A stretch of DNA of 64,000 nt from SMBSF63 sp034003545 (lineage in GTDB: Bacteria > Chloroflexota > Anaerolineae > Anaerolineales > Anaerolineaceae): positions 62,001 to 126,000 of the forward strand of contig CAYURM010000003.1 in NCBI GenBank assembly GCA_964447155.1. Direction: 5' to 3'. A program made the translations under genes and the position numbers. Of the stretch, positions 9,288 through 17,745 are shown one piece after another. Each line of letters starts with the position of its first letter. Position 1 is the first letter of the stretch. The notes beneath the pieces were generated by a model. That model did no database searches and was not told the DNA's origin. It was given only the letters and a program-made list of their open reading frames with translations.

Positions 9288-9686
9288 TTAATACGGGAAG
9301 TTGTGTTCTTCTTCCTCTATCGATTCATCTGAATCTGGTTGGTCCGCCTTGCGGCGATCACCCAACATGATCATCTCATTTGCTACAATTTCAATGCTGT
9401 TGTGTTTGTTGCCACTGGAGTCTTCCCAGTTGCGGGTTTGGAGCCGTCCTTCGATGTAAACCTGCTGACCTTTGGCAAGATGTTCTTTGCAAACTTCGGC
9501 AAGATTACCCCAGGCAACAATATTGAACCATTCCGTTTCTGTATGGGATTCGCCGTCATTTGACGTCCACGAACGATTTGTTGCTACAGAAAACGTTGTT
9601 ACCGGTCTGCCTGAAGGGGTGTAGCGCATTTCAGGATCGCGGCCGAGGTGGCCGATGATCATTGCTTTATTCAGTCCACGGCTCAT
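9288..9686 (-). CDS. ssb: Single-stranded DNA-binding protein
   Basis: SSB coats single-stranded DNA in replication, recombination and repair. The 132-residue protein opens with MSRGLNKAMIIGHLGRDPE and carries the OB-fold segments RYTPSGRPVTTFSVATNR, WFNIVAWGNLAEVC and GQQVYIEGRL. The acidic C-terminal tail, which recruits partner proteins, is shorter than in E. coli and ends HNFPY rather than the usual DDDIPF. An AAGGAGG-type site lies just before the ATG. Its place between rpsF and rpsR is canonical. Confidence 0.95.
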   Translation of the reverse strand: MSRGLNKAMIIGHLGRDPEMRYTPSGRPVTTFSVATNRSWTSNDGESHTETEWFNIVAWGNLAEVCKEHLAKGQQVYIEGRLQTRNWEDSSGNKHNSIEIVANEMIMLGDRRKADQPDSDESIEEEEHNFPY

Positions 9687-9740
9687 GTAACCTCCTTGGT
9701 TGCCAGCAAAAAACCAGCATTGTGCTTATCATATCAGGTA

Positions 9741-10025
9741 TTAGGCGGCCTGGATGACCATGTAACGCATGACGGATTCTTGAATCTGCAGATTGCGTTC
9801 GAGTTCGGTGTTGAACTCTGCCGGAATCTGGGCATTGATGAGGACATAGTAGCCATCACGTTGTTTACGGATCTGGTATGCCAGGCGGCGCTTGCCCCAC
9901 CGGTCAACTTTTTCCACAACGCCACCAGCATTCGTAATCCAGCCCTGTACCTTTTCGATCAATTCCGTGTTGGCGTTGTCATCCAGATCGGGTTGCAAAA
10001 TAAAGATCACTTCGTATGTGTGCAT
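9741..10025 (-). CDS. rpsF: Ribosomal protein bS6
   Basis: Small 30S subunit protein of 94 residues that binds S18. It opens with the typical S6 pattern MHTYEVIFILQPDL, continues with VDRWGKRRLAYQI and ends with a conserved RYMVIQ tract. AAGGAGG lies 8 bases before the ATG at 10025. It is the first gene of rpsF-ssb-rpsR and is preceded by its own promoter and a structured leader. Confidence 0.95.
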   Translation of the reverse strand: MHTYEVIFILQPDLDDNANTELIEKVQGWITNAGGVVEKVDRWGKRRLAYQIRKQRDGYYVLINAQIPAEFNTELERNLQIQESVMRYMVIQAA

Positions 10026-10051
10026 TGAGAAAACCTCCTTTCCCTGGGATT

Positions 10052-10113
10052 GCCCGCAGACAGTACCGTAGGTGAATGCTGCGAGCGGAAAGACAACAAT
10101 AGACTATTGTTGT
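10052..10113 (-). promoter_or_regulatory. Structured 5' leader of the rpsF operon
   Basis: Two hairpins lie between the predicted transcript start (about 10123) and rpsF. The first is a perfect 10-bp inverted repeat, 10093-10102 with 10104-10113, with a single-base centre. The second pairs 10079-10086 with 10052-10059 (8 bp including one G-U), and in RNA its loop includes ACCUACGGUAC. Leaders of rpsF operons in many bacteria bind the S6-S18 complex for feedback control, and this hairpin is a candidate. The match to that motif was not tested. Confidence 0.4.
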
Positions 10114-10129
10114 GCAATCAAACCTGATT

Positions 10130-10158
10130 ATTTTATCACAGGGAGGGCATGGCGTCAA
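10130..10158 (-). promoter_or_regulatory. Promoter of rpsF-ssb-rpsR
   Basis: On the minus strand TTGACG (10153-10158) and TAAAAT (10130-10135) are separated by exactly 17 bases. This lets the ribosomal operon be expressed independently of the recJ unit that ends just upstream. Confidence 0.65.
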
Positions 10159-10217
10159 AGGGGAGTTTCGTCAATCAGGAATTCAGGGAGCAGGGATTAG
10201 GCAGCTTGAGGAAAGGC

Positions 10218-12545
10218 TCAATCAGCTTGTATACCAAGGAGGGTATCTGGTTTGGCTGTGGCGTAGAAGCGGCGGTAGGCGGCGGCTTCGCCTTGCAGGT
10301 ATTGCAGTTGGGCGCTGAGTTGGGCGATTTTGTCTTTGTTGGCCGCGGTTCCGCCGCGGGTGAGCTGAATGTTGTCCTCTTCCCGGTTTAAAAGGGTTAG
10401 GTTGCCGTGCGCGAGGAAGAGGTCGAGCAGGGTTTGAATAGCAACTGCAGTTTGGGCGCTGAGAGCGGCCAGTTCTGAAATTGATATCCAGCCTTCCTTA
10501 TTGGTGAGCGCAGCTTGAATGCCTGCTTTGACCATCGAGATGGTGTCCGTACCAGGCTGTTGGTTGAAAAGATAGATGCGTACCGGGGAAACGATTTTGC
10601 AGACCTGTTCCAGCACAGCCCGTGCGGGCGGGGTTGTCCATACGACCAATGCATCGGCTGCGGTGAGTTGCTGCCGATCCACAGCAGAAATTTCCTCTGT
10701 CTGTATGTTTTCTCCCCAGATGAGCAGGCTGCTTTCCTGCTGCCGGATGGCGTGCAGCGCTTGCAGGGGATGGGGATGCTGGCGGTAGTCGATGATTTCG
10801 CTGATGGCAGATTGGGTTGGCCGGGTTTCTTGTGCTTCTGGCTGATGCAGGTGCTCCACCCAGGTAAGCTGGATGTCCTCGGTACCGCGAAAGGTAGAGG
10901 GGCGCAGGTTGTAGGCCAGATCAAAGGGGCTTTCCGGCAGGGGATAATCTGCACTTTGCCACCACAGGAATTTCAGTGCGGTGCCATTTTCGTTCCCGAC
11001 GGTCATCTGGCGGTGTTCCTGGTTTTTGCCGATCTGGCAGTGGTGTTGCAGGTGAAGACCCTGACTAAGGAAGTTAAGGGGGGGATTGCCGTTGCCGAAG
11101 GGCGCCAGACGGTTGATGTCCTTCGCCAGTTCCAGGGTCAGCTCTTCGAGCTTGAAGACGCCGTCAATCGGGATGGTTTTTTCGAGGGGACGGTCGCCAG
11201 CTTGCTCACGGACGGCATTGCTTAACATACGGCGAAATTCGGGGATTTTTTCAGCGGGCAGGGAGAGACCGGCAGCCATGGGATGGCCGCCAAAGCCGTT
11301 GAGCAGGCTCTGGCAGGCCGCGATGGCCTTTGTGATGTCAATGCCTTCTACCGAGCGGGCAGAGCCGCTGGCGGGCCTGTCAGGCGGCGTGGTGAGGAGG
11401 ATAACCGGGCGGTTGTAGATCTCCACCAGGTGGCTGGCGACGATGCCGACCACGCCACCGATCCATGCGGGGTGCCCGAGGATGAGGACGGGAAAATCGA
11501 GGACGTGCGGATCCTGCTGGATAAGCCCCTGGGCGCCAGCGAAGATTTGCTTGCTTTGGAAGCGGCGTTCGCCGTTCAGTCCTTCCAGGCGGGCTGTCAT
11601 CACCTGGATGAGCTGGTCATCGTCGGAGAGGAAGAAATCCACCATGGGATTGGCATCTCCCAGCCGTCCGATGGCGTTCAGACGGGGAGCAAGCTGGAAG
11701 CCGACATGGCCTTCGTCAAACTGGGAGAGGTTCACCTCGGCGGCGTTGATGAGGGCGAGGATGCTTTTACGGGGCGCTTCACGGATCTGGCGCAGGCCGC
11801 GCTGTACCAGCCAGCGGTTGTCGCCATACAGTTCAGCCACATCGGCGATGGTGCCGAGGGCAACCAGGTCGAGGAACGGGTCGGTCTGGTGTGCAGGATC
11901 AGCGGCCATTTCTTCGTACAGGGCACGGATGACTTCATAGGCACAGCCGACGCCGCACAGCGGGTGCAGAGGGTGGTCGGGCGGCAGGCGCTGGGGGTTG
12001 ACGGCAGCCAGGGCGTTGGGCAGCGTGGAAGCCAACTGGTGGTGGTCGGTGATGATGACAGGGACGCCACGGCTATTGGCATATTCAATGGCTTCGTGAG
12101 CGGTGATGCCGGTGTCACAGGTGAGGAGGAGCTGCACACCCTGGTCGAGAAAGGTCTGCAAGAAGGGAATTTTGATGCCGTGGGATTCTGTGGCGCGTAC
12201 CGGGATATGAAAGATCACGTCTCCACCAAGCTGGCGCAGGGCATCAACGAGCAGGGAGGTGGATGTCTGGCCGTCTACGTCAAAGTCACCCCACACGCCG
12301 ATCTTTTCGTTGTTTTTCAGGGCGGTTTTGAGGCGCTCCACGGCGATTTTCAGGTCGGGCAGGTCATAGGGGTTAGCGGGGGTGTATTGGTCGGGATCGA
12401 GGAAGGCGTCGGCGGCTTCAATGGTGGTGATGCCGCGGCGGTAAAGGGTTTCGGCGACGATGGGGTGCCCGCCGATGTGTTGGGCAAAGTCTTCGGGTAT
12501 TTGTACCGGCTCAGGGAAGTTCCACACAATTTCAGGGGTGTTCAA
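10218..12545 (-). CDS. recJ: Single-stranded-DNA-specific exonuclease RecJ
   Basis: RecJ degrades single-stranded DNA 5' to 3' in recombination, mismatch and base-excision repair. The DHH phosphoesterase core has GDFDVDG at residues 86-92 (Val replaces the usual Ala), LTCDTGI near 142 and TDHH at 166-169. The DHHA1 domain has GGHPMAAGLSL near residue 400. At 775 residues it is longer than E. coli RecJ (577). The C-terminal 200 residues form an extension ending in a winged-helix-like stretch (WISISELAAL onward). Its ATG overlaps the stop of the upstream nuclease gene by 4 bases, so it is translationally coupled to the helicase-nuclease cluster. Confidence 0.92.
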   Translation of the reverse strand: MNTPEIVWNFPEPVQIPEDFAQHIGGHPIVAETLYRRGITTIEAADAFLDPDQYTPANPYDLPDLKIAVERLKTALKNNEKIGVWGDFDVDGQTSTSLLVDALRQLGGDVIFHIPVRATESHGIKIPFLQTFLDQGVQLLLTCDTGITAHEAIEYANSRGVPVIITDHHQLASTLPNALAAVNPQRLPPDHPLHPLCGVGCAYEVIRALYEEMAADPAHQTDPFLDLVALGTIADVAELYGDNRWLVQRGLRQIREAPRKSILALINAAEVNLSQFDEGHVGFQLAPRLNAIGRLGDANPMVDFFLSDDDQLIQVMTARLEGLNGERRFQSKQIFAGAQGLIQQDPHVLDFPVLILGHPAWIGGVVGIVASHLVEIYNRPVILLTTPPDRPASGSARSVEGIDITKAIAACQSLLNGFGGHPMAAGLSLPAEKIPEFRRMLSNAVREQAGDRPLEKTIPIDGVFKLEELTLELAKDINRLAPFGNGNPPLNFLSQGLHLQHHCQIGKNQEHRQMTVGNENGTALKFLWWQSADYPLPESPFDLAYNLRPSTFRGTEDIQLTWVEHLHQPEAQETRPTQSAISEIIDYRQHPHPLQALHAIRQQESSLLIWGENIQTEEISAVDRQQLTAADALVVWTTPPARAVLEQVCKIVSPVRIYLFNQQPGTDTISMVKAGIQAALTNKEGWISISELAALSAQTAVAIQTLLDLFLAHGNLTLLNREEDNIQLTRGGTAANKDKIAQLSAQLQYLQGEAAAYRRFYATAKPDTLLGIQAD

Positions 12546-13372
12546 AAGATGATGTCTCCAATTTGTTCGATGTCCAAAAAGCCCTGATCTGGCGACGAAA
12601 AATCAGAATCTTCGGCCTGTTTCCAGTCACCGGCTTCAACCTGACGTTCACACAGGGAGCGGTATTGGCAGTATTTGCATTTGCTCTCGTCAGCGGTGAG
12701 GAGGAAGCGGCCATCCGGGGTATTTACAATCTCGGAAAGCAGGCCAGTGAAGAATGCTTTATTTTCTTCGTGCTGTTCTTTCGTGTAGCCAATAATTTCT
12801 GGTTTGTCAGGCGCACCGGGGAACCAGTAGCGCATTGTGATTTGCTCCGGTTCAAAGGGGTGGCCATTGTTCAGCCGTCCGCCGGCGAGGACCAGCAGGA
12901 AGGGATACAGGCGGCTCTGGATGCGCTGCTGGAGGTTGATGGATGAAGGACGGTGGGCGGAGGTCTTCCAGTCGATGATGACGGCGGATTGGCCGGGATC
13001 AATGCTGAGCAAGTCGTATTGGGCAACCAGGCGCTGGCCTGCAAAGGCGGCAGCTAACCGGTATTCGGGCAGATAGGGATGAGGCAGGTCCTTCAAGGGG
13101 GCGTAGCGCCGGAAAACGTGCCACCATCTGAGCAGGTCGGGGTCGGCGATGCCGGCTTCGAGGACGTCATCCGGGATGCCGAGGATGTGCTGCTGCACCA
13201 GGCGATGGAAGCGGGTACCGATTTCCATGTGGCGCTCAAATTCGATCACCGGTTCGGTCTGGATGGCAGGCCATTTTTGTTTGAGGATGTAGCGCAGCTC
13301 AAAGCGGCGGGGACAGTCGAGGTAGTCTTGCAGGCTGCTCTGGCTGAATTGAAAATCAGTTGGAAGCGGCAT
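12542..13372 (-). CDS. PD-(D/E)XK nuclease with AddB/Cas4-type Fe-S cysteines
   Basis: This 276-residue RecB-family nuclease begins MPLPTDFQFSQSSL. It contains the domain marker YLDCPRRFELRYIL, the GTRFHRLVQQH helix, the catalytic stretch AVIIDWKTS (Asp and the ExK-equivalent DWK), the QQRIQSRLYPFLL motif and CKYCQYRSLC at the C-terminus. The four cysteines (one near residue 20, then C-x2-C-x5-C) match the 4Fe-4S staple of AddB and Cas4. Its start overlaps the end of the upstream helicase gene by 17 bases, and its stop overlaps the recJ start. It most likely supplies the nuclease of a split AddAB-like enzyme. The start was chosen because upstream sequence in this frame is non-homologous. Confidence 0.82.
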   Translation of the reverse strand: MPLPTDFQFSQSSLQDYLDCPRRFELRYILKQKWPAIQTEPVIEFERHMEIGTRFHRLVQQHILGIPDDVLEAGIADPDLLRWWHVFRRYAPLKDLPHPYLPEYRLAAAFAGQRLVAQYDLLSIDPGQSAVIIDWKTSAHRPSSINLQQRIQSRLYPFLLVLAGGRLNNGHPFEPEQITMRYWFPGAPDKPEIIGYTKEQHEENKAFFTGLLSEIVNTPDGRFLLTADESKCKYCQYRSLCERQVEAGDWKQAEDSDFSSPDQGFLDIEQIGDIIF

Positions 13373-15599
13373 GGTTTTCCTCCCAGTAGGCATGCAGGGC
13401 GACCAGTGGAATGGCGGGCAGGGCCTGCCCGTTCCTGCCATTGTTGGCGATGATGACCAGTTCTTTTTTGGCGCGGGTGATGCCGACATATAACAGGCGC
13501 AGACGTTCCTGGGCGTATTCCCGGCGGGAATCAAGGGTGGCAATGCCCGGTTCCATGTAAATACCGGTCAGGTCTCTGGCGGCAAGGGCTTTCAGGCGAT
13601 AGAGGGTCTCGGCTTCCAGATTGAGTTTGTCTTCGATAAACCAGCGCTCGCCGATGAAAGAGTCGTAGGGTTCGTCGGAGGGAAAATCATAATTATTGAC
13701 CGAGAGCAGGTAAACGCGGTCCCATTCGAGGCCTTTGGCCTTGTGAACGGTGGCGACAACGACTTTGCCGCGGTGCTGTTCGGGATCAAATCCGGTATCT
13801 TCTTCGGAAAAGCCGAGGAATTTACGGTTGTTGCGCACGATGGCTTCCAGTTCGATGATGTATTCCGGCAAATGGCTGCCAGGGCGGTTGGTGGCGACGC
13901 TCTCAAGGAAAGCGGCTAGCTTGTGCGCAATGGCGAGGTCGACCGGATGGGTGAAGATATCTTGGGCGATGGTCAGGACGAGCTGGTCGATGGGCAGCAA
14001 GGAGGCTTTTTGCCAGCGGGCGGTCAGGGCGCGCAGCCAGGTTAGTTCTTCCATGTGTTCGTCGGAAGTATCCTGCGCGCGCAGTTCTGCCAGCCAGTCA
14101 TGGCCGGGGACGGGCCACAGGTATTCTTCCGGTTTGGCACAGGTGCGGATGAGATTGGACGTTTTCTTGATGAAATCTTTATCTTGTTGCTCATTCGTTT
14201 CGATGCGGGCCACCAGGCGGTACATCTGCGCCAGTTTGGTGGATGATGAGGGCGTGGAGAGATGCTCCAGGATGGACGAGAGAATGGCGGCGGCATGGCG
14301 GGCTGACACCGATGAGCGCAGCAGTTCCACCGCTTCAATACCGTTTTCTTTGAGAGCTTCGACCACTTTGGCGCCGCGGTCATTGCGCGGGACGAGGACG
14401 GCTACGGTGCTGTCCTGGTTGTCCGGCAGCCATTTCTTCAGCGAGTTGACCACCATTGCCACTTCTTTCTCCGGCGAGATTTTCTTGTTGATGGAGAGGT
14501 GAATGGCGTCGGGCTGGTCTGGCGGGTTGGGCTGTGGGTCCCCTGGCGGGGTAGGCAAGATATCGTTTGGTTTCAAGGCATCCCGCAAGGAGAGGTTGGG
14601 GTGTTCTTCGCGCGTCCAGTGAACAAGATGGTTGGCAAGGTCGATAATACTGCGGGTGGAGCGGCCTGAAATGGGCAGCTTGCTGGATTGCACATCCGGC
14701 TGGTGAATGAAGTCCATCAGGAATTGTGGGTTAGCGGTGGTAAAGGTTTCGAAGATGGCCTGGTTGGGGTCGCCGACGCGCACCCAGTTGTCGTCTTCAC
14801 CAGCGATGAGGTGGAGGATTTGTTCCTGCAGGCGGGAGCTGTCCTGGGCTTCGTCTTCGAGAATATAGGGCCAGCGGAAATGAAGGTAGTCCAGGTAGGC
14901 GGGGTCGTTGCGCAGGCAGCGCAGAGCCAGGCGGATGAGATCATCAAAGTCTACCGCACTGCGGTAACGCAGGCCCTGCTGATAGGTGGTATAGATGTCG
15001 ACGCCCATACGCAGCATGGGATGGTCGACGTCCAGATCATCGATGATGTCCATCAGGTCTTCGGGGGCGGCTTGCAGGTCTTTTGCCAGGCGGATGAAGC
15101 TGCCTGCGGATTGGACGATCAGCTTCTGCCAGTCGCGCTGCAAGCGGTAATTGCCGGTGAGGTCCTGATCCTGGCTGGTGTACATTTCCAGAAAATCCGG
15201 GTTGCTGCGCATCCAGGCCGAGGCAGCGGCATCGAGGATGCTGGCAGCTTCACGTTCATCCACGATCTGGAATTGCGAATCCAGTCCAGCCAGGTCGGGA
15301 CGTTCGCGGACGATGTCATGCGCCAACCCGTGCAGGGTACGCACGCGGTACCCGCTGCCGGGAATGTAGCCGTATTGTTTGAGAAAGCCCTCGATTCGGG
15401 AGGCGAAATTATTGACTGCTGAATTGACCAGGGTAACGATGAGGACTTCCTGGTCTTCGTTAATACAGTTATCGCGAATGAGGCAGGAGGCGAGATAGGA
15501 GAGGGTCTGGGTTTTCCCGGAACCGGGTACGGCAGCCACGCCCATGCGGCCGTGACGGAAAGCGACGACCTCATCCTGTCCGGGTCGGGGATTAAACAT
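13356..15599 (-). CDS. UvrD/AddA-like superfamily 1 DNA helicase
   Basis: A 747-residue SF1 helicase with all the classical motifs. They are motif I VPGSGKTQT at about 24-32, motif II LEDEAQD, motif III VRVGDPNQAIF, motif IV around SGRSTRSIIDLAN, motif V VATVHKAKGLEWDRV and motif VI LLYVGITRAKKEL. The start at 15599 (MFNPRPGQDE) overlaps the stop of the upstream ATPase gene by 8 bases. Extension further upstream in this frame is shadow sequence. It lacks the C-terminal nuclease of AddA/RecB, but a separate nuclease gene follows directly. It is probably the active motor of a multi-subunit end-resection complex. A PcrA-like role is the alternative. Confidence 0.87.
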   Translation of the reverse strand: MFNPRPGQDEVVAFRHGRMGVAAVPGSGKTQTLSYLASCLIRDNCINEDQEVLIVTLVNSAVNNFASRIEGFLKQYGYIPGSGYRVRTLHGLAHDIVRERPDLAGLDSQFQIVDEREAASILDAAASAWMRSNPDFLEMYTSQDQDLTGNYRLQRDWQKLIVQSAGSFIRLAKDLQAAPEDLMDIIDDLDVDHPMLRMGVDIYTTYQQGLRYRSAVDFDDLIRLALRCLRNDPAYLDYLHFRWPYILEDEAQDSSRLQEQILHLIAGEDDNWVRVGDPNQAIFETFTTANPQFLMDFIHQPDVQSSKLPISGRSTRSIIDLANHLVHWTREEHPNLSLRDALKPNDILPTPPGDPQPNPPDQPDAIHLSINKKISPEKEVAMVVNSLKKWLPDNQDSTVAVLVPRNDRGAKVVEALKENGIEAVELLRSSVSARHAAAILSSILEHLSTPSSSTKLAQMYRLVARIETNEQQDKDFIKKTSNLIRTCAKPEEYLWPVPGHDWLAELRAQDTSDEHMEELTWLRALTARWQKASLLPIDQLVLTIAQDIFTHPVDLAIAHKLAAFLESVATNRPGSHLPEYIIELEAIVRNNRKFLGFSEEDTGFDPEQHRGKVVVATVHKAKGLEWDRVYLLSVNNYDFPSDEPYDSFIGERWFIEDKLNLEAETLYRLKALAARDLTGIYMEPGIATLDSRREYAQERLRLLYVGITRAKKELVIIANNGRNGQALPAIPLVALHAYWEENHAASN

Positions 15600-17709
15600 G
15601 GTCACGCTCCGCGGAATGGATGCGGCGCATGAGGATTTGGACAGCGTGAAGCAATTCACTGCGCTGTTCTCGGCCCTGGTCGTCCATGCTGGTGGTGTAG
15701 AGGTAAATGCGGTCGCGGCAGCGGCGGATGAGGCCATTGACCAGCCTGTCCAGAGAGTGGCGATTGGACGCACGTTCCTCGACATTTGTCCAGCCTGATT
15801 GGCCATCCCATTGACGGCTGAGGACAAACGGATGGGTGAGCGGCTGGTAGAGGCGCTCCCACCAGCCCATGCTGCCGATTTCCAGCCAGAACTGGATCTT
15901 TGCTGGTCGGTTCGTCATCAGGAAGGTGTAAGCGGGGGCGAGGAGGACGGCGTCTTCCTGCGCGTCCTGCCAGTCGCCGAGGTATTGGGCGGCCATGATG
16001 CCGCTTTGTACCATCTGGATATATTCCTTCCCGGCGGGATAAGGCAACTGGTCTGTATCGAGGTTGATCACGCGGCGGAATTTCTGGATGGATTCGAGCA
16101 GGCGGGCGGTGATGCCGGCTTTTTCAAAGCTGCCAGAAAAGCCAAAACCGGGCTGAGAGAGGAGGTCCCCGAACAAGCGGGAGAGGCATACGTCTAATTC
16201 AGGGTCCGGGTGCTGCTGGTAGTTACTGATCCAGTTTCGCAAGGCTGCGTAGCGTTCACCGATCTGGTAGGTGATGCGTTCCTGCATGAAGGGCTGGATG
16301 TCGGCGAAATCTCCCAGGCCATTTTCGGGTTGGGTGTCAGAATAAGCGATGCGGGCGAGCAGGTCGGCACGCACCAGGTCCAAGCCATCAATGGCCTGGA
16401 TGAGCATGGTGCGGATCTCGTGCTGGCGGGGGTAGAGCGCCCATTGGGGGTGGGCCAGCCGGGCGATGGTCAGCAGGCAGTTGGTGGCAGGCTCGTCCTG
16501 CAGGCTGCGGGAAGGGCGATGCGAGCGGCTGGGAATATTCAGCTTTTCCAGGCTGGTGGAGATGGAGAAACGCAGGGCGTCTGACATGAAGGGCGCCAGG
16601 ATGGCAATGTCGCCGGGTTGGTATCCGCCTTCGGTGACCAGGGAAGCGATCTTGTTGGTGATGTCTGCCACCATTTCGGGTTGGTAATTCAGGTAATTAA
16701 ATTCGAGGATGTCGCGAATGTCCGGCGATGGAACAGCTTCCTGGCGATTGATAATGGCAGAAAGGGTGTGGCGCAGGTTATTCATTACGGGGGGCGTGAC
16801 GAAGGACTGATCGAAAGTAAATTGTTGCGCAGATTGCTCTTTCAGGCGGTATCCGCTGGCAGGGTCAGCGCCGAGGAAGGAACGGTAGCCGCCATCGGTG
16901 TCGAAGATGAGCAAACTGGAGTCCATGTCCGGCAGCAGACTGCTGACGATCTCATGCACAACGGGTGTGTCTTCTTCGAGGTTGTCGAAGATGAGGTGGC
17001 GGTAGGAACGCAGGAAGTATTGGCGGAATTCCTCGGAGGGGAAGAGGATGGAATGGAAGATTTCCAGCTGGAGGGAGAAATCGAGCAGGTTGTTTTCGAG
17101 GCAGTAGGCACGGAAAAGATTGGCACATTCCTGGGCTTCTTCATATACGCGGAGCTGGGCGGGTTCACCGACCCAGGCGGTTTTCAAGCGCTCGCCGATG
17201 GTGTCGTGCGGGATGCCGATGGCGGCGGCTTTGTTGAGGTTGTCAATGATCTGGCTGAACAGGCGGTTGCGGTCAATGGTGAGGGAGTCAAAATAGCCTT
17301 TTTCCAGCAGGGGGGTGACGAGGTGGGCCATGTAGTATTGGGAGGTTTCGAGGGTGAGGAAGGTGGGTTGCCCGTTGGGATTCTGAAAACCGGCCTGTGC
17401 GGCGATCAGCGGCCAGAAGAGCTCGATGGAGCGGCGGGCGATACCGCCCAGGGTGGCAACGGTCGGCAGGCCGCCATAGGGCAGGTCAGGGCTTTCCAGT
17501 GCCTGGTAATAGGGGAAGGCCAGGGTGCGCTGGGGAACGAGGACAAGGATTTCCTGTCCATCGATGCCATTGGCGAGGAGGGTGAGCAGCCTTTCGACAC
17601 CGGCGGTGGTTTTGCCGGTGCCGGCGGGGCCTTCCAGGAAGGCGGAAGCGTCAAGCGCAAGGCTGGCGATGGCGGTTTGTTGTTTGGTGAGTTGGATGGG
17701 ATAGTCCAC
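15592..17709 (-). CDS. Degenerate UvrD-like ATPase, AddB-like helicase subunit
   Basis: 705 residues. The N-terminus has a clear Walker A, EGPAGTGKTTAG at about 26-37, followed by a RecB/AddB-like motif Ia region (ILVLVPQRTLAFPYYQAL). The motif II region reads LIFDNLEEDTP rather than DExQD, and the motif III region reads LIFDTDGGYRSFLGADP. No good motif V or VI is visible, so helicase activity may be lost or weak. AddB likewise keeps only remnants of a helicase. The GTG start at 17709 is preceded by AGGAGG at 6 bases. It is first in the unit of four overlapping genes ending in recJ. Similarity to AddB is inferred from layout and motif decay. Confidence 0.65.
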   Translation of the reverse strand: MDYPIQLTKQQTAIASLALDASAFLEGPAGTGKTTAGVERLLTLLANGIDGQEILVLVPQRTLAFPYYQALESPDLPYGGLPTVATLGGIARRSIELFWPLIAAQAGFQNPNGQPTFLTLETSQYYMAHLVTPLLEKGYFDSLTIDRNRLFSQIIDNLNKAAAIGIPHDTIGERLKTAWVGEPAQLRVYEEAQECANLFRAYCLENNLLDFSLQLEIFHSILFPSEEFRQYFLRSYRHLIFDNLEEDTPVVHEIVSSLLPDMDSSLLIFDTDGGYRSFLGADPASGYRLKEQSAQQFTFDQSFVTPPVMNNLRHTLSAIINRQEAVPSPDIRDILEFNYLNYQPEMVADITNKIASLVTEGGYQPGDIAILAPFMSDALRFSISTSLEKLNIPSRSHRPSRSLQDEPATNCLLTIARLAHPQWALYPRQHEIRTMLIQAIDGLDLVRADLLARIAYSDTQPENGLGDFADIQPFMQERITYQIGERYAALRNWISNYQQHPDPELDVCLSRLFGDLLSQPGFGFSGSFEKAGITARLLESIQKFRRVINLDTDQLPYPAGKEYIQMVQSGIMAAQYLGDWQDAQEDAVLLAPAYTFLMTNRPAKIQFWLEIGSMGWWERLYQPLTHPFVLSRQWDGQSGWTNVEERASNRHSLDRLVNGLIRRCRDRIYLYTTSMDDQGREQRSELLHAVQILMRRIHSAERDHV

Positions 17710-17745
17710 TGTTTCCTCCTGGGTTTATTTTAGCGCAGATGGGAG

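Noticed and set aside
11283..12587. Open plus-strand frame of 434 codons opposite recJ
   Set aside because: It is the antisense shadow of recJ. Its composition is Gly/Val-rich with no recognisable motif, and recJ motifs are continuous on the other strand.
13373..13543. In-frame upstream extension of the Fe-S nuclease gene into the helicase gene
   Set aside because: The added residues are Pro/Ser-rich shadow of the helicase C-terminus. Homology starts at MPLPTDFQF.
16618..17733. Open plus-strand frame of 371 codons opposite the degenerate helicase gene
   Set aside because: Antisense shadow of a gene with a good ribosome binding site and Walker A motif. No homology is visible in the plus-strand product.
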